A DNA stretch of 64,000 nt from Phyllobacterium sophorae (GCF_003010965.1 NZ_PGGM01000009.1:171509-235508), one strand, 5' to 3'; counted from the first letter of the stretch, positions 36,997-46,267 are shown. Numbers and translations are program-made. Notes: a model not told the origin generated them from the letters alone.

Positions 36997-37812
36997 ATGC
37001 CCAAGTTCGCCGCAAATTTGACGATGCTCTTCAATGAGGTCCCATTCATGGAGCGCTTTGCGCTTGCCAGTGAGGCAGGATTTGAAGCTGTCGAGTACCT
37101 CTTTCCATATGACTATAAAGTCGAGGAACTGAGGCATGAGCTGGCCGAAAACCAGCTGGTACAGGTCCTTCACAATCTGCCCGCCGGCAACTGGGGGGCA
37201 GGCGAACGCGGTATCGCGGTGTTGCCGGACCGCATTGATGAATTCCGGCGCGGTGTCGCCACAGCGATTGACTATGCAACCGCACTTGGTTGCAAACAGA
37301 TCAACTGTCTCTCAGGCATTGCCCCCAATGGATTGGCGGACGATATTCTGCGCACGACCCTGGTTCACAATTTGAGGCTCGCAGCAACGGAGCTTGCCAA
37401 ATATCACATCCGGCTGCTCATTGAACCTATCAACAATTACGATATTCCCGGGTTTTATCTGAATACGGTTGAGCAGGCGGCTTCGATCATCGAAGAGGTC
37501 GGCAGCGACAACCTCTTCATTCAGTATGACCTTTACCACCAGCAGCGAACCTGCGGTGAACTTGTGGCCACGTATGAGCGGCATAAACAGCTCATTGCGC
37601 ACATCCAGCTTGCGGATAATCCGGGACGAAATGAGCCGGGTACGGGGGAGATCAACTATCCATTCGTGTTCGCGGCGTTGGATCACGCCGGTTACGACGG
37701 CTGGATCGGCTGCGAATACAAACCAAAAACAGAAACGCAACGCGGGCTTGGCTGGTTGAACGAACTGTCAGCGGCACGAAAGCCGGCAGATATAATCAGG
37801 ATGAGGAGCTGA
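36997..37812 (+). CDS. hyi: hydroxypyruvate isomerase
   Basis: Hyi interconverts hydroxypyruvate and tartronate semialdehyde. The 271-residue TIM-barrel protein starts FAANLTMLFNEVPFMERFALA and has EYLFPYDY, LHNLPAGNWGAGERG, LLIEPINNYDIPGFYL and the metal-site IQYDLYHQQR, QLADNPGRNEPGTGEI, all close to family consensus. The ATG at 36997 follows GGGAGG, 26 bases after gcl. Confidence 0.95.
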   Translation: MPKFAANLTMLFNEVPFMERFALASEAGFEAVEYLFPYDYKVEELRHELAENQLVQVLHNLPAGNWGAGERGIAVLPDRIDEFRRGVATAIDYATALGCKQINCLSGIAPNGLADDILRTTLVHNLRLAATELAKYHIRLLIEPINNYDIPGFYLNTVEQAASIIEEVGSDNLFIQYDLYHQQRTCGELVATYERHKQLIAHIQLADNPGRNEPGTGEINYPFVFAALDHAGYDGWIGCEYKPKTETQRGLGWLNELSAARKPADIIRMRS

Positions 37813-37814
37813 GC

Positions 37815-38699
37815 ATGGCGGATATAGGGTTTATTGGGCTGGGGATCATGGGCACGCCCATGGCGCGTCATTTACAGGACGCCGGACACGACCTTTATAC
37901 ATCGAAATTCTTTATCGAGCCAAAGCAGGAGCTGCTGGATAACGGTCTGAAGATTGTTGAAAGCCCGAAGGCTCTGGCCGAGAAGACTGACATCATCATC
38001 CTGATGCTGCCGGATACACCAGAGGTAAAGGACGTTCTCTTTGGCGAAAACGGCGTGGTATTCGGACTGAAGCCCGGTAAGCTGGTCATCGATATGAGCT
38101 CCATCTCGCCGATCGAGACCAAGGAATTTGCCAGGAAAGTTCGCGAAACCGGCAGCGAATATATCGATGCACCGGTTTCTGGCGGCGAAGTCGGTGCCAA
38201 GAACGCCACACTAAGCATTATGGCTGGCGGTGCGCAAAGCGCCTTCGACCGTGCCTTGCCTCTGCTCAAGCTGATGGGAAAGAATATCACGCTGGTTGGC
38301 GATTGCGGCGATGGTCAGGTCACGAAGGTTGCCAACCAGATCATCGTGGCGCTGACGATCGAGGCCATCTCGGAGGCCCTCGTTCTTGCGTCGAAAGCGG
38401 GTGCCGATCCTGCCCGGGTACGCGAGGCATTGATGGGCGGATTTGCCTCCTCGCGCATTCTTGAATTGCATGGCGAGCGCATGATCAAGCGCACATTCGA
38501 GCCCGGCTTCCGGATTTCGCTGCATCAGAAGGACCTTAACCTTGCTTTGCAAAGTGCAAAGACACTTGGCGTATCGTTGCCCAATACGGCATCGACGCAG
38601 GAGCTTTTCAACAGCTGCGCTGCCAATGGAGACGGCGGACTCGATCATTCCGGTCTGGTCAAGGCACTCGAACGCATAGCCAATCATCAGGTTGCATGA
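37815..38699 (+). CDS. glxR: tartronate semialdehyde (2-hydroxy-3-oxopropionate) reductase
   Basis: GlxR reduces tartronate semialdehyde to glycerate with NAD(P)H. The 294-residue beta-hydroxyacid dehydrogenase opens with the nucleotide-binding motif IGFIGLGIMGTPMARHL, has the substrate loop YIDAPVSGGEVGAKNATLSIMAGG and the catalytic lysine in QVTKVANQIIVALTI near residue 170. It starts two bases after hyi and finishes the route from glyoxylate to glycerate. Confidence 0.95.
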   Translation: MADIGFIGLGIMGTPMARHLQDAGHDLYTSKFFIEPKQELLDNGLKIVESPKALAEKTDIIILMLPDTPEVKDVLFGENGVVFGLKPGKLVIDMSSISPIETKEFARKVRETGSEYIDAPVSGGEVGAKNATLSIMAGGAQSAFDRALPLLKLMGKNITLVGDCGDGQVTKVANQIIVALTIEAISEALVLASKAGADPARVREALMGGFASSRILELHGERMIKRTFEPGFRISLHQKDLNLALQSAKTLGVSLPNTASTQELFNSCAANGDGGLDHSGLVKALERIANHQVA

Positions 38700-38715
38700 T
38701 CGCCTTCTCACAACC

Positions 38716-38743
38716 GCCAGCGACGCGGTTTCGCGTCACTGGC
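38716..38743. terminator. strong hairpin after glxR
   Basis: GCCAGCGACGCG and CGCGTCACTGGC form a 12-pair stem with one mismatch and a GTTT loop, 17 bases after the glxR stop. No good T run follows on the forward strand, so termination is likely but not certain; it may protect the 3' end of the mRNA. Confidence 0.5.
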
Positions 38744-38833
38744 TCGCCTGGTTTGCGAAGAAAATGCGCACGGATGAGCGGGCGGCAATGCCGGCAGTCA
38801 CGATAACGTTCGCGCCGATTGGAGGGTAGATGT

Positions 38834-39271
38834 TTAGACGCGATTGGCAGGCAGCTCGAACGTAGAGCTTTTTTCGTCCTGTTCGACCTTTTGAAATCCA
38901 ATCACAGCGAACCAGCGATCAACGTCCGGATGTTTGCTCCAGCTTATCGAGCGGATTGGGATGTTGCCGCAAAGCTGCTGAATTTTCTGAATGTGCCGTT
39001 TGCAGAATCGGACGGACTTGGCACTGAAGAATTCTTCATCGGCCGCAAATGATGTGTAAGCAATACCGCCTTCTTCGTGCCAGGTTATAACGGCCAAGGT
39101 CTTGTTCCCATCCAGCAATGCGTGTCCACGTCCTTCTCGAAGATCCATCAGGAGCTTCTCATGGGCTTTGCTGCCGGTTTCGCCGGCCTTTGCGTGCTCT
39201 TGGCTTATTCTCTCGGCAAGGTGGTCGAAAACGTGGCTGAGATCTTGGGGAGTGGCGGTCCTGGCTTCCAT
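38834..39271 (-). CDS. GNAT-like protein of unknown function
   Basis: The 145-residue protein begins MEARTATPQDLSHVFDHLAERISQE and ends with SKHPDVDRWFAVIGFQKVEQ. The opening resembles the first helix of GCN5-type acetyltransferases and the RWFAVIGFQKV end resembles their last strands, but the acetyl-CoA pyrophosphate loop is not obvious. Start at 39271 is set by GGAGAAG four bases upstream; a longer frame to 39367 is less likely. The neighbouring gap 39272-39619 holds nothing recognisable. Confidence 0.6.
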   Translation of the reverse strand: MEARTATPQDLSHVFDHLAERISQEHAKAGETGSKAHEKLLMDLREGRGHALLDGNKTLAVITWHEEGGIAYTSFAADEEFFSAKSVRFCKRHIQKIQQLCGNIPIRSISWSKHPDVDRWFAVIGFQKVEQDEKSSTFELPANRV

Positions 39272-39619
39272 CTGACTTCTCCAAAGCGTTCCCATTGACT
39301 CCTTTACTGCGGATTTGTCCATGCACGTTACTGACACTGCCGGCTTCCCCGGGAACGCGCGCCGCAAGGAGGATGGCCAGCTTGCGGGCGGCGGAAGATG
39401 TATGGCAGGGCAGGTTTCTGCGCCCCATGAGCGGCGAGAACGGCAACATCAAATTCTTGCAGAAAGGTTTGACAGACGCGCTCAACATACTTCACCATCG
39501 GGCGCGACGCCAGTTGGCGAACGGTGCGCCCTGCGCAAACGCTTTAGTCAGCGCAACCCCCGCTCTTCGGCGAGCGAAGCACGCCGCTTCAGCAGTAAGC
39601 CAGCGATCTGTCGCTGGCG

Positions 39620-40057
39620 CTATCTGTCCAATATGTCACGCAACCGGGCAAAGATGCCGCGCGGTCGGCCGGCAAGCGCTTTGCGGATGTGGTAGGCGGC
39701 CGTACCAGCGCTAACAGTCGCGCCGAAATGGCAATAGCAGATGACCCTGTGCAGTTGATGATCGGTGAGTTCGAAAAACTGCTTCGCTTCGCCATAACTG
39801 TCGTTTTCCAACCCGGCTGCCCGAAGGACTGGATCCTGGAATGCTACAGTGATCGGCGAGTCATCGCTGCGCATGGCTGCGCGATCCCTGGCCGGCTGAT
39901 ACTCGGTCTGGTTGAGTGTCGAGAGGCGGCGATCAGGGTTCTGTTCCAGGAGCTCCACCCAGCGTTCAAGGCGTTCATTGCGCGTCATTGCCGGGCGCGG
40001 GTATTCCTGATCGACCTCGGCGACGCTCTGCAGTTGCGAGAGTGCATGGTGCTTCAT
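39620..40057 (-). CDS. conserved hypothetical protein
   Basis: This 145-residue protein has MTRNERLERWVELLEQNPDRRLSTL at about residues 24-48, followed by SPITVAFQDPVLRAAGLENDSYGEAKQFFELTDHQLHRVICYCHFG and a basic C-terminus. It looks soluble and helical, with a double cysteine-histidine segment (ICYCHFG). I do not recognise a named family, though the style is common in Hyphomicrobiales. GTAGGAGGCC precedes the ATG, a good ribosome binding site. Confidence 0.65.
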   Translation of the reverse strand: MKHHALSQLQSVAEVDQEYPRPAMTRNERLERWVELLEQNPDRRLSTLNQTEYQPARDRAAMRSDDSPITVAFQDPVLRAAGLENDSYGEAKQFFELTDHQLHRVICYCHFGATVSAGTAAYHIRKALAGRPRGIFARLRDILDR

Positions 40058-40162
40058 ATTGGCCTCCTACTCTAACGAAAGTTGGTCCGCCCATTTCCCC
40101 GGTTATACCCGAGTTAAGCCTGACTCCAGCGGGTCGTTAAGTCCAATCACGATCAGGCCTGG

Positions 40163-40184
40163 ACGTTTTCGTTCACGAAAACGT
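40163..40184. terminator. perfect 22-base inverted repeat, terminator or operator
   Basis: ACGTTTTCGT and ACGAAAACGT are perfect complements with TC between them. It lies 70 bases past the stop of the metallo-beta-lactamase gene and about 105 bases before the start of the leftward hypothetical gene. Without a T run beyond the stem, it could be an operator for the small gene rather than a terminator. Confidence 0.45.
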
Positions 40185-40253
40185 GCAGGCTTCGTCGATG
40201 CCGCGACTGTTCTTGATGTCAGTTTGGACGCGTACGTATGTCCGTTGGAGACC

Positions 40254-41150
40254 TCAGTCCCATTTGGGATTGCCCAAGGCATTCAACGGTATTTTGAGAT
40301 AACGCTGGCCGTTGGCTTCGGCTTCGGGCAACCGTCCCCCATTCATGTTGATCTGGAGAGCGGCCAGAATGAGCTTGGGCATCGGCAGGGTCTTATCCCG
40401 CGCTTGCCTCATGGCTACAAATTCCGTCGCAGATTTGCAGCGCGAGATATGGATGTTGCTTGATTTCTGTTCGGCGACGGTGCTTTCCCACTGGGGGTCC
40501 CGGCCACCGGGCTGATAGTCATGACCGACGAACACTCTGGTCCCGTCCGGTAAGGCGAGGATGGCTTCGATCGATCGCCACAGCTGCTCTGCGCTGCCAC
40601 CGGGAAAATCGGTGCGTGCGGTCCCGCCGTCAGGCATGAACATGGTGTCGTGAACGAAAGCGGCATCGCCAATCACATATGTGATCGACGCAAGAGTGTG
40701 CCCCGGGGAGAACATTACCGTCGCATCAAGCTCACCGATGTTGAATCGGTCGCCGGCCACGAAAAGCCTGTCCCACTGAGAGCCGTCGGCGCTAAATTCC
40801 GGCCAGTTGTAGAGCTTTTTCCACAAGGCCTGTACCTCAACGATGTGGCTTCCGATCGCTGTCGCCGCTCCCGTTTTTGATCGCAGATATTGAGCTGCGG
40901 AAAAGTGGTCCGCATGCGGATGCGTTTCCAGAATCCATTCGACCGTCAATCCGTTCGCGTCCACATGATGCAGGATATGATCTGCGTTGACAGTTGCAGT
41001 CGCTCCCGACTTTTCGTCGAAGTCGAGAACGGCGTCAATTATGGCGCAATGTCTGGTTTCTGGATCAGTAACGACATATTGCACGGAACTGGTCCGCTTG
41101 TCGAAAAATGCATGAACGTCCGGCTTTATGGCGGCTTCTATCACTTGCAC
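40254..41150 (-). CDS. MBL-fold persulfide-dioxygenase-like hydrolase (Blh/ETHE1 type)
   Basis: The 298-residue protein has the metallo-beta-lactamase metal motif THPHADHFSAAQYL near residue 97, further ligands in FSPGHTLASITYVIG and VFVGHDYQPGG, and the N-terminal SVQYVVTDPETRHCAIIDAVLDFDEKSG typical of ETHE1/Blh proteins. These oxidise glutathione persulfide or act in sulfide detoxification in rhizobia. The usual partners (BigR repressor, sulfur transporter genes) are not adjacent. It is divergent from the PfkB gene with a 165-base gap. Confidence 0.85.
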   Translation of the reverse strand: MQVIEAAIKPDVHAFFDKRTSSVQYVVTDPETRHCAIIDAVLDFDEKSGATATVNADHILHHVDANGLTVEWILETHPHADHFSAAQYLRSKTGAATAIGSHIVEVQALWKKLYNWPEFSADGSQWDRLFVAGDRFNIGELDATVMFSPGHTLASITYVIGDAAFVHDTMFMPDGGTARTDFPGGSAEQLWRSIEAILALPDGTRVFVGHDYQPGGRDPQWESTVAEQKSSNIHISRCKSATEFVAMRQARDKTLPMPKLILAALQINMNGGRLPEAEANGQRYLKIPLNALGNPKWD

Positions 41151-41315
41151 GTCCCCCGACTTGAAAGTCTTTGCAACTTTCTCCGGTTTTGGTTCTCAAT
41201 GTCAATCGGTGCGGCCGAAATCTCACCGGGCACTCATTGCCAAAGAACAGCTCAAGACGCTAACTGGGACGCTCCCTTTTTATTCCTGCCCGCGCTGCGA
41301 AAGAAAGCTTCCATC

Positions 41316-42239
41316 ATGCCAAATCCGACAAAGCCACGAATTCTCTGTGTCGGTGCGCTGACCATGGACACGATTTTTCGTTTGGACAGGCTGCCGCCCG
41401 GACCGGGGAAATTCATTCCCGTCGAGGCTCTCCAAATCGCGGCCGGCATGGCGTCGAGTGCCGCGGCGAGCATCGCGCGGCTCGGCGGTGGTGTCTCCCT
41501 TTGGGCCTCGATCGGGGACGACGATATCGGGCGGCGGGTCGTTGAAGATCTGACAGCCGAAGGTGTGGATTGCTCTTCTGTCCGCAGAATCGATGCTGCC
41601 CGCTCGGCCTTTTCCTCGATTTTCGTCGATGCAGCGGGCGAGCGGATGATCGTACCGTTCTATGACGCGGCATTATTGACGGCGCCCCAGATCATGCCGC
41701 CCATCGCCGAGGGCGCATACGACGTGGTGATGACCGATGTGCGCTGGCCACTCGCTGCGGCGCAAGCGCTGAAAGCCGCGCGCGGAGCCGGTGTTCATGG
41801 CGTCCTCGATGCCGATACGGCCCCGCTCGAGACGCTGGAAATGCTCCTGCCGCTTGCCTCGCATATCGTTGCCTCCGAGCCGGCGGCGGAACAGGTGACC
41901 GGCGAGAGCGATCCGGAACGGGCAACCGTCGCCCTTGCAGCACTCTATGGACGTGATGGAGCATTCATTGCCGTCACCGGCGGCGACAAGGGATGTTTCT
42001 GGTACGATGCGCTTGAAGGCGAGGTCCGCAATATGCCAGCCTTCGCTGTTGATGTGGTTGATACGCTGGCGGCCGGCGATGTCTTTCACGGTGTTTTCGC
42101 CTGGGCGCTCTCGCGGGGCCATCCCACATACCAGATCATGCGTTTCGCCAGTGCTGCGGCTGCGATCAAATGCTCCCGCTTCGGCGGCAGACGCGGCGCC
42201 CCGACGAAATCCGAGCTCGAAGCTTTCCTGACCCGATAG
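41316..42239 (+). CDS. PfkB family carbohydrate kinase
   Basis: The 307-residue protein is a ribokinase-like kinase: LCVGALTMDTIFRLDRLPPGPGKF at the N-terminus, GMASSAAASIARLGGGVSLWASIGDDDIGRRVV with the substrate-binding segment, and the catalytic VVDTLAAGDVFHGVFAWAL near residue 255, where the usual GAGD reads AAGD. Its neighbours (DapA-family enzyme, GntR regulator and CUT1 transporter) suggest that it phosphorylates a sugar or keto-sugar acid; the exact substrate is not evident. Confidence 0.88.
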   Translation: MPNPTKPRILCVGALTMDTIFRLDRLPPGPGKFIPVEALQIAAGMASSAAASIARLGGGVSLWASIGDDDIGRRVVEDLTAEGVDCSSVRRIDAARSAFSSIFVDAAGERMIVPFYDAALLTAPQIMPPIAEGAYDVVMTDVRWPLAAAQALKAARGAGVHGVLDADTAPLETLEMLLPLASHIVASEPAAEQVTGESDPERATVALAALYGRDGAFIAVTGGDKGCFWYDALEGEVRNMPAFAVDVVDTLAAGDVFHGVFAWALSRGHPTYQIMRFASAAAAIKCSRFGGRRGAPTKSELEAFLTR

Positions 42240-42280
42240 GACACCCCCGCATTTGAATGTGAAAGGTCACTGCAAACCCA

Positions 42281-42309
42281 TTGACATTTGACTAACATGT
42301 TAGTATGTC
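42281..42309 (+). promoter_or_regulatory. promoter with embedded GntR-type palindrome before the DapA-family gene
   Basis: A consensus -35 box TTGACA stands at 42281-42286. A perfect 14-base palindrome ACTAACATGTTAGT occupies 42291-42304, inside the spacer, and TATGTC at 42304-42309 could be the -10 at 17-base spacing. A repressor bound there would block RNA polymerase. The GntR gene two positions downstream is the natural candidate. Confidence 0.6.
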
Positions 42310-42337
42310 TTTAGTGATAAATGAGATGGAGAAGCAA

Positions 42338-43228
42338 TTGTCTCGGGTAGATCGATTTGGACTTTCCGCCGCGCTCACCACGCCCTTCGATACGGATATG
42401 CGCGTCGATGTGTCAAAGGCGGTCAAGCATGCACGGCATTGCCTGAACAGTGGCTGCAGCAGCGTGACCCTGTTCGGCACTACGGGTGAGGGCTCTTCCA
42501 TCGGCAATGAGGAGCGCGAGGTCGTTCTCAAAGAATTTCTCGATGCGGGCATCCAGCCGGCGCAGATCGTCGTCGGTGTGATGGCGAATTGCTATGTGGA
42601 CGCCGCCGTGCAGTCCCGTTCCGCATTTGATGCCGGCTGCCGTGGCGTCCTGCTCGCCCCGCCGTCTTATTTCAAGAACGTCAGTGATGACGGGCTGTTC
42701 GTCTGGTTCTCGTCGGTCTTCCAGGAAGCCGGGGCATCGGCAAGGGATGTCATTCTATACAACATCCCTTCGGTGACCGCCGTCGAACTTTCGGTCGATC
42801 TGGTCACTCGCCTGCGGGAGGCCTTCCCGGATATCGTTGCGGGTGTGAAGGATTCGTCGGGCAACTGGAGCTATACGGAGAAGCTGCTTGCAAAACACAA
42901 AGACCTCGCCATCCTCATCGGTGATGAGCGCGACCTGGCTGCGGGCGTCCGCCTCGGAGGGCAGGGTGCGATCTCGGGCATGGCGAATCTCTACGCTGAC
43001 CGGCTGCTGCCCATGATCAATGAGGGGCGCGAAGATCCGGCGATGATCGAAGCGGTCAATGAGCTTCTGAAGTTTCCGGTCACGCCAGCGGTCAAAGCGC
43101 TGGTTGCACATCATTCGGGCGATGCGGGCTGGCGCCGGGCGCGTGCACCGCTGCAGGCCTTGCCGGATTCCGATTTCAAGCGTCTGACCGGTATCTTCGA
43201 CCGCTTGTTTGTAGCGGCCGCAGCGTAA
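42338..43228 (+). CDS. dihydrodipicolinate synthase (DapA) family aldolase or dehydratase
   Basis: The product (296 residues) is a class I aldolase-fold enzyme with SSVTLFGTTGEGSSI (phosphate or carboxylate loop), the active-site tyrosine in ILYNIPSV (Y141) and the Schiff-base lysine in VAGVKDSSGN (K171). It is not the biosynthetic DapA by context; it probably cleaves or dehydrates a 2-keto-3-deoxy sugar acid. The TTG at 42338 follows GGAG by six bases. An ATG at 42326 is also possible, but one at 42305 lies within the predicted promoter. Confidence 0.85.
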   Translation: MSRVDRFGLSAALTTPFDTDMRVDVSKAVKHARHCLNSGCSSVTLFGTTGEGSSIGNEEREVVLKEFLDAGIQPAQIVVGVMANCYVDAAVQSRSAFDAGCRGVLLAPPSYFKNVSDDGLFVWFSSVFQEAGASARDVILYNIPSVTAVELSVDLVTRLREAFPDIVAGVKDSSGNWSYTEKLLAKHKDLAILIGDERDLAAGVRLGGQGAISGMANLYADRLLPMINEGREDPAMIEAVNELLKFPVTPAVKALVAHHSGDAGWRRARAPLQALPDSDFKRLTGIFDRLFVAAAA

Positions 43229-43265
43229 TAAAGGGAGTATTCTCAGGATTCGTCGGGAGAGCGGC

Positions 43266-43925
43266 ATGGATGATGGTAACGAGCCCGTAAGACTGCGAGA
43301 GAAGGCCTATGCGAGCTTCACGGAGCATCTTCTTGCCCGTGATATCAATCCCGGACAGTTCGTATCACAGCGCCAGCTTGTCGCGATGACCGGAATGCCG
43401 CTTGGGGCCATTCGCGAACTGGTGCCGCGTCTGGAGGCAGAGGGGCTGGTCAAGACTATCCCGCAGCGTGGCATTCAGATTGCGCATATCGACCTGAATC
43501 TGATCCGCGAAGCCTTTCAGTTTCGTCTGTTCATGGAGAAGGAGGCGATTGCATTGTTCTGCACCTCCGCATCCGACGAATTGCTGGCCACGCTACGGAA
43601 AGAGCATGAGGATACGCTGGAGGAGGCGTTGCAGGGCAGGGAGACCCCCGAGCTTGAGCTGCGTGCGCAGACAATCGACTGGAACCTGCATGAAACGATC
43701 ATCGATTCCCTCGGGAACGGGATAATTGCGAGGGCATACCGTATCAACGCGATCAAGATGCGCCTGATCAATCAGGAAAGGTTCCGCATTACCGGCCGTG
43801 TTGTCCCCGTCATGCGGGAGCATCTTGCGGTGCTGACGGCCATTGAAACCCGCGACCCGCAAGCGGCAATGGATGCAATTGCGGTGCATATCAATAATGC
43901 GAGAAATTTGGCGCTGAAACTTTAA
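43266..43925 (+). CDS. GntR family regulator (FCD type)
   Basis: The 219-residue protein has a short GntR winged helix (REKAYASFTEHLLARDINPGQFVSQRQLVAMTGMPLGAIRELVPRLEAEGLV) and an FCD ligand domain with the metal-type residues in IDWNLHETIIDSLGN and MREHLAVLTAIETRDPQAAMDAIAVHI. It lies between the aldolase and the transporter genes and likely represses this unit until the substrate appears. Confidence 0.9.
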   Translation: MDDGNEPVRLREKAYASFTEHLLARDINPGQFVSQRQLVAMTGMPLGAIRELVPRLEAEGLVKTIPQRGIQIAHIDLNLIREAFQFRLFMEKEAIALFCTSASDELLATLRKEHEDTLEEALQGRETPELELRAQTIDWNLHETIIDSLGNGIIARAYRINAIKMRLINQERFRITGRVVPVMREHLAVLTAIETRDPQAAMDAIAVHINNARNLALKL

Positions 43926-43982
43926 ATCATCGAAGCTGGTAATGGGAGTTGCCACTCGAATGAGTCACACGAGGAGGATACA

Positions 43983-45311
43983 ATGAGCATGAATTTCGTT
44001 AAACCGACACGCCGCCAGTTCCTGGCCGGGTCGGCGGCACTGGGTGCCGCAAGCATCACCGGGTTGAAGCCGGCATTCGCGAATGTGGACTGGAAGAAAT
44101 ATGCGGGCACGACACTCGAGGTCAATCTCATCAAGAGCCCGCGCGGCGATATTCTTCAGAAGTATCAGAAGGAATTCGAAGAACTGACCGGCATCAAGGT
44201 CAATTCCGAACAGACGCCCGAGCAGCAGCAGCGGCAGAAGGCAGTCATCGAACTCACATCTGGCCAGCCAAGCTTTGATGTCATCCACATCAGCTACCAT
44301 GTGCAGAAGCGGCAGTTCGAAAAAGGCGGCTGGCTCGCCGATCTGACGCCATTCCTCAAGGATCCGAGCCTGACTGATCCCTCGCTGGTAGAGAGCGATT
44401 TCGCCGAGGCTGGTCTCGCCTTTGCCAAGGACAAAAACGGGCGCTTCGGCGGCCTGCCATTCTCGGTTGACTACTGGATCGTCTACTGGAACAAGGAACT
44501 CTTTGCCGCCAAGGGCGTCGAATATCCGAAGACGTTCGATGAACTTGTCGCTGCCGCCGAAAAGCTGACCGACAAGGACAATGGCGTTTATGGTTTTGTC
44601 GCCCGCGGCATGAAAAACGCCAATACTCCGGTCTGGGCCAGCCTGATGCTCGGCTATGGCAAGAGCACGGTCGAGGACGGCAAGCTGCAGACCGATACGC
44701 CTGAGGCGATCGAGGCAGCCACGCTCTACCAGCGTCTCATGACCAAATCCGCGCCTCCCGGTGTTACCGGCTTCAACTGGGCCGAATGCCAGTCGAGCTT
44801 CCTGCAGGGCAAGGTTGCCATGTGGCTCGATGGTATCGGGTTCGCACCGCCGCTCGAAAACCCGCAGAAGTCCCGCGTCGTCGGCAAAGTCGGCTACGGC
44901 GTCATGCCAAAGGGCCCGGCCGCACAGGCGGCGCCGACGTTTGGTGACGGCATCGGCGTTACAGAAGGCTCGTCGAAGAAGGAAGCCGCCTATCTCTACT
45001 GCCAGTGGGCAATTTCGAAAGAGATGGGAGCACGTCTGTTGCAGTCGGGCTCCGGTGTTCCGTTCCGCAACTCGGTCCTCAACGATCCGGAAGTGCTGAA
45101 GGGCGTGACCATGCCGGCCGAGTGGGCGAAGGTTCTGTCGGAATCCGCGCCGATCAGCCAGCTTTGTTTGCCGGTCATCGTTCCAGTCACCGAGTTCCGC
45201 GACGTGATGGGTGTTGGATTGACCAACCTCCTTGGCGGCGCTGATCCCGCAACGGAAATGAAACGTGCGACGGAAGAATTCCGTCCCGTCCTGGCAAAAA
45301 GCGAAAGCTGA
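43983..45311 (+). CDS. ABC transporter sugar-binding protein with Tat-type signal (CUT1 family)
   Basis: The 442-residue protein starts with a twin-arginine-like signal, TRRQFLAGSAALGAAS, with R10-R11, and a probable cleavage after the AFA at about residue 33. The mature part is an MalE/UgpB-type binding protein (EFEELTGIKVNSEQTPEQQQRQKAVIEL, DVIHISYHVQKRQFEKGGWLADLTPF, LPFSVDYWIVYWNKELFAAKGV). Export already folded by Tat is uncommon for this family outside rhizobia. The ligand is probably the compound degraded by the adjoining kinase and aldolase. Confidence 0.93.
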   Translation: MSMNFVKPTRRQFLAGSAALGAASITGLKPAFANVDWKKYAGTTLEVNLIKSPRGDILQKYQKEFEELTGIKVNSEQTPEQQQRQKAVIELTSGQPSFDVIHISYHVQKRQFEKGGWLADLTPFLKDPSLTDPSLVESDFAEAGLAFAKDKNGRFGGLPFSVDYWIVYWNKELFAAKGVEYPKTFDELVAAAEKLTDKDNGVYGFVARGMKNANTPVWASLMLGYGKSTVEDGKLQTDTPEAIEAATLYQRLMTKSAPPGVTGFNWAECQSSFLQGKVAMWLDGIGFAPPLENPQKSRVVGKVGYGVMPKGPAAQAAPTFGDGIGVTEGSSKKEAAYLYCQWAISKEMGARLLQSGSGVPFRNSVLNDPEVLKGVTMPAEWAKVLSESAPISQLCLPVIVPVTEFRDVMGVGLTNLLGGADPATEMKRATEEFRPVLAKSES

Positions 45312-45326
45312 GGATCGAGTATTCCG

Positions 45327-46256
45327 ATGACAATCACCGCCCCGACCACCCTGACCAGTGAACAACGGAAAGCCGGAATGAAAGTGGGCAAGAGCCGCTT
45401 GAAGCCAAGCTATTGGCCATTCGTCATTCCGGCTCTGGTCATCGTTGGGGCGGTGATCATTTTCCCGTGGGTGTTCACGCTGTGGATGAGCGTAAATGAA
45501 TGGCATCTCGGCGGTGAGAAGAGTTTCGTCGGCCTCGCCAATTTCGCCAGGCTGGCCGGCGACCAGCGGTTCTGGGAATCGATGAGCCACACGATCCTCT
45601 ATACGGTCCTGTCCGTTGTAGCTCCCCTGTTTTTCGGCACGATTGCGGCCCTTGTCTTTGACAGCAAACTGCCGATGCGCGGGTTGCTGCGAGGGATCTT
45701 CGTCATGCCGATGATGGCAACGCCCGTGGCGATTGCGCTTGTCTGGACAATGATGTTCCATCCGCAGCTCGGGGTGCTCAACTATCTGCTGTCGTTCATC
45801 GGAATTGGTCCACAGGAATGGATATTCAACCAGAATACCGTGATCCCGTCGCTCGTGCTGGTCGAGACATGGCAGTGGACGCCGCTCGTGATGCTGATTG
45901 TGTTGGGCGGGCTGGCGGCGATGCCGCGCGATCCGTTCGAGAGTGCCGAGATCGATGGCGCCAATGGCTGGCAGAAGTTCCGCTATATAACACTGCCAAT
46001 GATCCTGCCTTTCATGATGGTCGCCGTGATCATTCGCTCCATCGATGCGCTGAAAAGCTTCGACATCATCTTCGCCATGACCCAGGGAGGGCCGGGCACG
46101 GCATCGGAGACAATCAACATCTATCTCTATAATGTTGCCTTCGCCTATTACGACATTGGCTACGGCTCGGCGCTGGCCGTCGTCTTCTTTATCGTCATCA
46201 TCACCATGTCGCTCGCGCTGCTCTATCTGCGCCAGCGGACAAAGTGGAATAGTTGA
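45327..46256 (+). CDS. CUT1 ABC transporter permease (MalF/UgpA-like)
   Basis: The 309-residue inner-membrane protein has six membrane segments and the permease signature loop ESAEIDGANGWQKFRYITLPMILPF at about residues 207-230 that contacts the ATPase. It lies 15 bases after the binding protein gene and 11 bases before the second permease gene. Confidence 0.93.
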   Translation: MTITAPTTLTSEQRKAGMKVGKSRLKPSYWPFVIPALVIVGAVIIFPWVFTLWMSVNEWHLGGEKSFVGLANFARLAGDQRFWESMSHTILYTVLSVVAPLFFGTIAALVFDSKLPMRGLLRGIFVMPMMATPVAIALVWTMMFHPQLGVLNYLLSFIGIGPQEWIFNQNTVIPSLVLVETWQWTPLVMLIVLGGLAAMPRDPFESAEIDGANGWQKFRYITLPMILPFMMVAVIIRSIDALKSFDIIFAMTQGGPGTASETINIYLYNVAFAYYDIGYGSALAVVFFIVIITMSLALLYLRQRTKWNS

Positions 46257-46267
46257 GGAGATACGTC

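Noticed and set aside
39159..39488. 109-codon reverse frame upstream of the GNAT-like gene
   Set aside because: Overlaps the real gene start at 39271 in another frame and has no supported start or motif.
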